A stretch of 64,000 nucleotides of DNA, from assembly GCF_003386235.1 (NCBI RefSeq), contig NZ_QRDZ01000040.1, forward strand, positions 28,505-92,504. The letters are read 5' to 3'. Below, piece by piece: positions 61,509 through 64,000 of the stretch. The translations under genes and the position numbers were made by a program. The notes under the pieces are model-generated. The model was not told where the DNA came from, ran no database searches, and saw only the letters and a program-made list of their open reading frames with translations. The stretch comes from Cohnella phaseoli (GTDB lineage: Bacteria; Bacillota; Bacilli; Paenibacillales; Paenibacillaceae). Position 1 is the stretch's first letter. Every line of letters begins with the position of its first letter.

Positions 61509-62453
61509 TTAGCGGAATTTAGGGCGCAGCGATTGGACGTATTGAACAGGGGACATCCCTTCTGATCTCTTAAACAATCGGCTGAAATAATGTAGATCGG
61601 CATAGCCGACCTCCTCGGCGACCTGGCCGACAGACAGCGCCGAATGCAGCAGAAGCTCCTTCGCGCGTTCCAGTCTCAGCGCCACGAGCATCTCCATCGG
61701 AGATTTGCCCGTCGCTTCCTTGAACAGCGCGCGGAAGTGGCTCGGGGACAGATGGACGGATGCCGCGATATCCGCGAGCTGAATCGGCATCCGGTAGTTG
61801 AGCTTCATCCACTGCATGGCCTGCTGGATGCGCTCGCTTTGGGGATGCTGTCTGCTGATGCCCGAGGGAGTGGCCAGTTGACGGACGATAACGGCCAGCA
61901 GACTCAGCATGTCCGCCCGAAGCTGCAGCTCTTTGCCGTAAGAGCCGCTCTCGTAGACGCGGAACATCGACCGCAGCAGCGATTCGCAGGCAAGCGGCTC
62001 CTGCGCCGACAGCACGTACGGAAGCTCGGCCTCGGCAAGGCGAACGACCGGGCGCTCCGTCAATTCCGGCTCGTCGGGAATATACGGGGCATGCAAATAA
62101 TCGTGGCTCGTGTATACGTCGTCGACGGAGAAATCGAACGATTCGCCCATATAGACGAGATCGAAATGAACGGCGTAATAACGGAACGTCTCTCCGGCAG
62201 GCACCGAGCAGCAATGCCTCACCATCGGCGGCATAAATAGCAGATCGCCCGAGCCGATCGGGTAATCGGCGCCCTCGATAACATAATCGCAGCGGCCGGC
62301 AACGACGTATATAAGCTCATAATCATAGATGATTCTCGGGGGGAGCCTGTAGCTGTCGTCCCCCTCAATGTGCTGCACAAGCCGGACGTAGGGCGCCAGC
62401 TCTTGGAAGCCTACTTGCCTTGTCTCATCTATTTGTGGTTGGTTGGAACTCAT
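61509..62453 (-). CDS. AraC family transcriptional regulator with cupin sensor
   Basis: A 314-residue regulator. The N-terminal cupin-type arabinose-binding domain (about 20-180; YELIYVVAGRCDYVIEGADY, GDLLFMPPMVRH) is followed by two helix-turn-helix motifs (about 205-310; IQLADIAASVHLSPSHFRAL, GQVAEEVGYADLHYFSRLFK). GAGGGGGCG precedes the ATG. It is divergent from the GH172 gene and upstream of the GH99-like gene, so it likely activates these carbohydrate genes when a sugar binds. The 164-bp region between it and the GH172 gene should hold its operator; no clear consensus promoter was seen. Confidence 0.92.
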   Translation of the reverse strand: MSSNQPQIDETRQVGFQELAPYVRLVQHIEGDDSYRLPPRIIYDYELIYVVAGRCDYVIEGADYPIGSGDLLFMPPMVRHCCSVPAGETFRYYAVHFDLVYMGESFDFSVDDVYTSHDYLHAPYIPDEPELTERPVVRLAEAELPYVLSAQEPLACESLLRSMFRVYESGSYGKELQLRADMLSLLAVIVRQLATPSGISRQHPQSERIQQAMQWMKLNYRMPIQLADIAASVHLSPSHFRALFKEATGKSPMEMLVALRLERAKELLLHSALSVGQVAEEVGYADLHYFSRLFKRSEGMSPVQYVQSLRPKFR

Positions 62454-62617
62454 CTAAGCGCCCCCTCAATGCCGGCGGCTGTATGGTTGGTTACTGAGGA
62501 TATTCTATCATATTGCCCCCGCCAAGTTCGAAGTTTTGGCCAAATCCATGCTCGCCCGAATCCTGTACAATGGAGGCGCTGTAGAGTATGGGAGAACAAT
62601 CGAGGAGGAAAGGCGAC

Positions 62618-63781
62618 ATGTACGACGACTGCAATCCGCTATTCGTAATGCCCAAGCTAACGTTGAGCACCAAATGGGCGAGTCCGGAAAATCCATCTGC
62701 GGCCGCAGGAGCGGGAGGAAAAAGCAACGGAGGACGCAAAGGGGCGCCGAACGTTCCTTTGAAAGCGGGGGCGAGTATCCTACTTGCCGAGGAAGCGGCG
62801 GGCAGCGGGACGATCCGCCGCATCTGGATGACGATGGAGAATCGCTCTCCGGCTATGCTGCGCGGGCTGCGGCTCGACTGCTGCTGGGACGGTGCCGAGA
62901 AGCCGGCGGTAAGCGTTCCGCTTGGCGATTTCTTCGGCATCGGTCTCGGGCGGACCGCCGCTTTCGAATGCGCGCTATTTTCAAGTCCGGAGGGACGCAG
63001 CTTCCACTGCACCGTTCCGATGCCCTTTAAGGCGGGGATGAAAATAACGTTGACGAACGAGAGCGGTTTTGATTTGGACAGTCTCTTCTACGACATTAAC
63101 TATACGGTGGGAGACGGGCATGGCGACGACACGATGTATTTTCACGCGTATTTCAACAGGGAAAATCCGACGTGCTTGCAGCACGACTACGCCTTCCTGC
63201 CCCGGGTGTGCGGGAGAGGACGTTTTCTTGGCTTGAACGCCGGGGTCATCGTCGATCGCGAGCGCTATTTCCATTCCTGGTGGGGCGAGGGCGAATGCAA
63301 AATATATCTCGACGGCGACGAGCGATTTCCCAGCCTGTGCGGCACGGGCACCGAGGACTACATCGGAACGGGATGGGGCCAAGGGCAATACGCGCAATGG
63401 AGCCAGGGCTGCCCGATTGCCGATACGGAGAGAATGCATTATTGCTTCTACCGTTACCATCTCGCCGATCCGGTTTATTTTCATCGGGACATTCGCGTCT
63501 CCATGCAGCAAATCGGAGGCTGGTCGCCGGAGGTGAAGCCGCTTCTGCACAATGCGGGCCGGACGGTGTACAAAGCCGGACAAGGCTTGAAGGCCGTCAA
63601 TTTTTCCGAGCGTGGGGGAGCGCCGAACTGGGGATTGTTCGAGCGGCAGGACGATTGGTCCAGCTGTGCGTACTTCTATCTGGATCGTCCCGACAACGAG
63701 CTTCCCGGATTGCTTGACGCCGAGGCCCGGATGGCGGGACTGCCGGACATGCCAGATGCGGTGACGAGGATGGACGGATAA
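62618..63781 (+). CDS. DUF2961 protein, glycoside hydrolase family 172-like
   Basis: A 387-residue protein of the DUF2961 family, now known to include GH172 enzymes acting on fructofuranose or arabinofuranose linkages. It has a jelly-roll pattern with GTIRRIWMTMENRSPAMLRG near the start, PLGDFFGIGLGRTAAFECAL, and the catalytic-site region FPSLCGTGTEDYIGTGWG, in which the Glu of GTED is a likely catalytic residue. There is no signal peptide, so the substrate must be intracellular. GGAGG lies 9 nt before the chosen ATG; an upstream ATG lacks such a site. Divergent from the AraC-type regulator gene. Confidence 0.88.
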   Translation: MYDDCNPLFVMPKLTLSTKWASPENPSAAAGAGGKSNGGRKGAPNVPLKAGASILLAEEAAGSGTIRRIWMTMENRSPAMLRGLRLDCCWDGAEKPAVSVPLGDFFGIGLGRTAAFECALFSSPEGRSFHCTVPMPFKAGMKITLTNESGFDLDSLFYDINYTVGDGHGDDTMYFHAYFNRENPTCLQHDYAFLPRVCGRGRFLGLNAGVIVDRERYFHSWWGEGECKIYLDGDERFPSLCGTGTEDYIGTGWGQGQYAQWSQGCPIADTERMHYCFYRYHLADPVYFHRDIRVSMQQIGGWSPEVKPLLHNAGRTVYKAGQGLKAVNFSERGGAPNWGLFERQDDWSSCAYFYLDRPDNELPGLLDAEARMAGLPDMPDAVTRMDG

Positions 63782-63793
63782 ATAAGGGACGAA

Positions 63794-63830
63794 AGCCCGC
63801 GCTGGATTTTATGGTGCGGGCTATTATCTT
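63794..63830 (+). terminator. terminator after the GH172-like gene
   Basis: AGCCCGC pairs with GCGGGCT over a 15-nt loop, followed by the T-rich ATTATCTTT. Confidence 0.7.
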
Positions 63831-63839
63831 TGTGTTCAT

Positions 63840-63909
63840 TTGTGCGATAAATCGTATAAACACCGCGATTTTGTCGGTCGATGCGTCTATTTTATGTGGT
63901 TTATCGTTA
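63840..63909 (+). repeat. dispersed intergenic repeat, copy 2
   Basis: Matches the element at 12851-12916 (46 of 64 aligned bases) and, in its first 20 bases, the element at 12951 (18 of 20). Like the first copy it lies just after a hairpin at the 3' end of an operon. The final 219 bp of the window hold only this element and two hairpins; no gene was found. Confidence 0.55.
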
Positions 63910-63917
63910 CTACTTAG

Positions 63918-63943
63918 GTCTCCCGAAAATAGGGAGACTTTTT
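63918..63943 (+). terminator. Rho-independent terminator near the right edge
   Basis: GTCTCCC pairs perfectly with GGGAGAC over a 7-nt loop, followed by TTTTT. It lies after the repeat element and may back up the terminator of the GH172-like gene. Confidence 0.75.
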
Positions 63944-64000
63944 CATAAATTTTAAAGGAATTTGGATACCACACGACGAACTATTTCTAATATACAAGTG

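Noticed and set aside
1..64000. CRISPR arrays, insertion sequences, prophage or rRNA/tRNA genes
   Set aside because: No regularly spaced direct repeats, transposase or phage genes, or structural RNA signatures were seen on reading both strands.

Overview
The window looks like a chromosomal segment of a GC-rich member of the Paenibacillaceae (Paenibacillus/Cohnella-like Bacillota). Supporting signs are strong AGGAGG ribosome sites, frequent TTG and GTG starts, S-layer-homology (SLH) surface proteins, a copper-amine-oxidase N-domain protein, many two-component systems, and large sugar-ABC plus glycoside-hydrolase loci. I see no rRNA, tRNA, CRISPR array, prophage or insertion sequence.

Layout. 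(1) 1-2912, minus strand: an Lrp-type regulator, a split short-chain chromate transporter pair and a gamma-glutamyltransferase that runs off the left edge. This matches the gene content of the Bacillus subtilis ywrABCD cluster. (2) 3126-12785, plus strand: a long peptide operon with an M28-like peptidase, a ketopantoate-reductase-like enzyme, a complete Dpp/Opp-type ABC importer and, inside it, a DUF885-like metallopeptidase. (3) 12786-19018: intergenic repeat elements, a GT-C-like membrane protein, a cupin, a double-GNAT acetyltransferase, a MerR regulator with two SRPBCC proteins, a 147-nt long hairpin and a secreted copper-amine-oxidase N-domain protein. (4) 19364-27631: a chemosensory cluster cheA-cheW-mcp-cheR-cheB-mcp with no cheY and no flagellar genes. 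(5) 27767-35130: glutathione peroxidase, then an unknown acidic protein, an AAA+ ATPase of the type found in extracellular contractile injection loci, a 7TM histidine kinase and a response regulator with a SARP-like (wHTH+BTAD) output. (6) 35242-47160: a GntR/LacI-type regulator divergent from a rhamnoside-utilisation operon (four oxidoreductase/hydrolase genes, sugar ABC importer, GH78 rhamnosidase, fumarylacetoacetate-hydrolase family enzyme). (7) 47173-50710, minus: a heterodimeric ABC exporter. (8) 51055-60160: an SLH lipoprotein, a LytS-like kinase, a NarL-type regulator, a BTAD regulator with a substituted phosphoacceptor, and a 1292-residue double-propeller SLH protein. (9) 60275-63781: a GH99-like hydrolase and AraC regulator divergent from a GH172/DUF2961 hydrolase.

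The most interesting signal joins regions 5 and 8. Three promoters, upstream of the unknown protein/AAA+ gene and of both SLH genes, share an 11-bp-spaced direct repeat ending in ATTGGCG, placed exactly 5 bp before the -10 box. That is the geometry expected of SARP-type activators, and the window encodes two paralogous BTAD regulators: one with a normal phosphoacceptor aspartate, one with glutamate. I infer a cell-surface regulon linking the AAA+ system and the SLH proteins. All functional calls come from reading the sequence; no database search was run.
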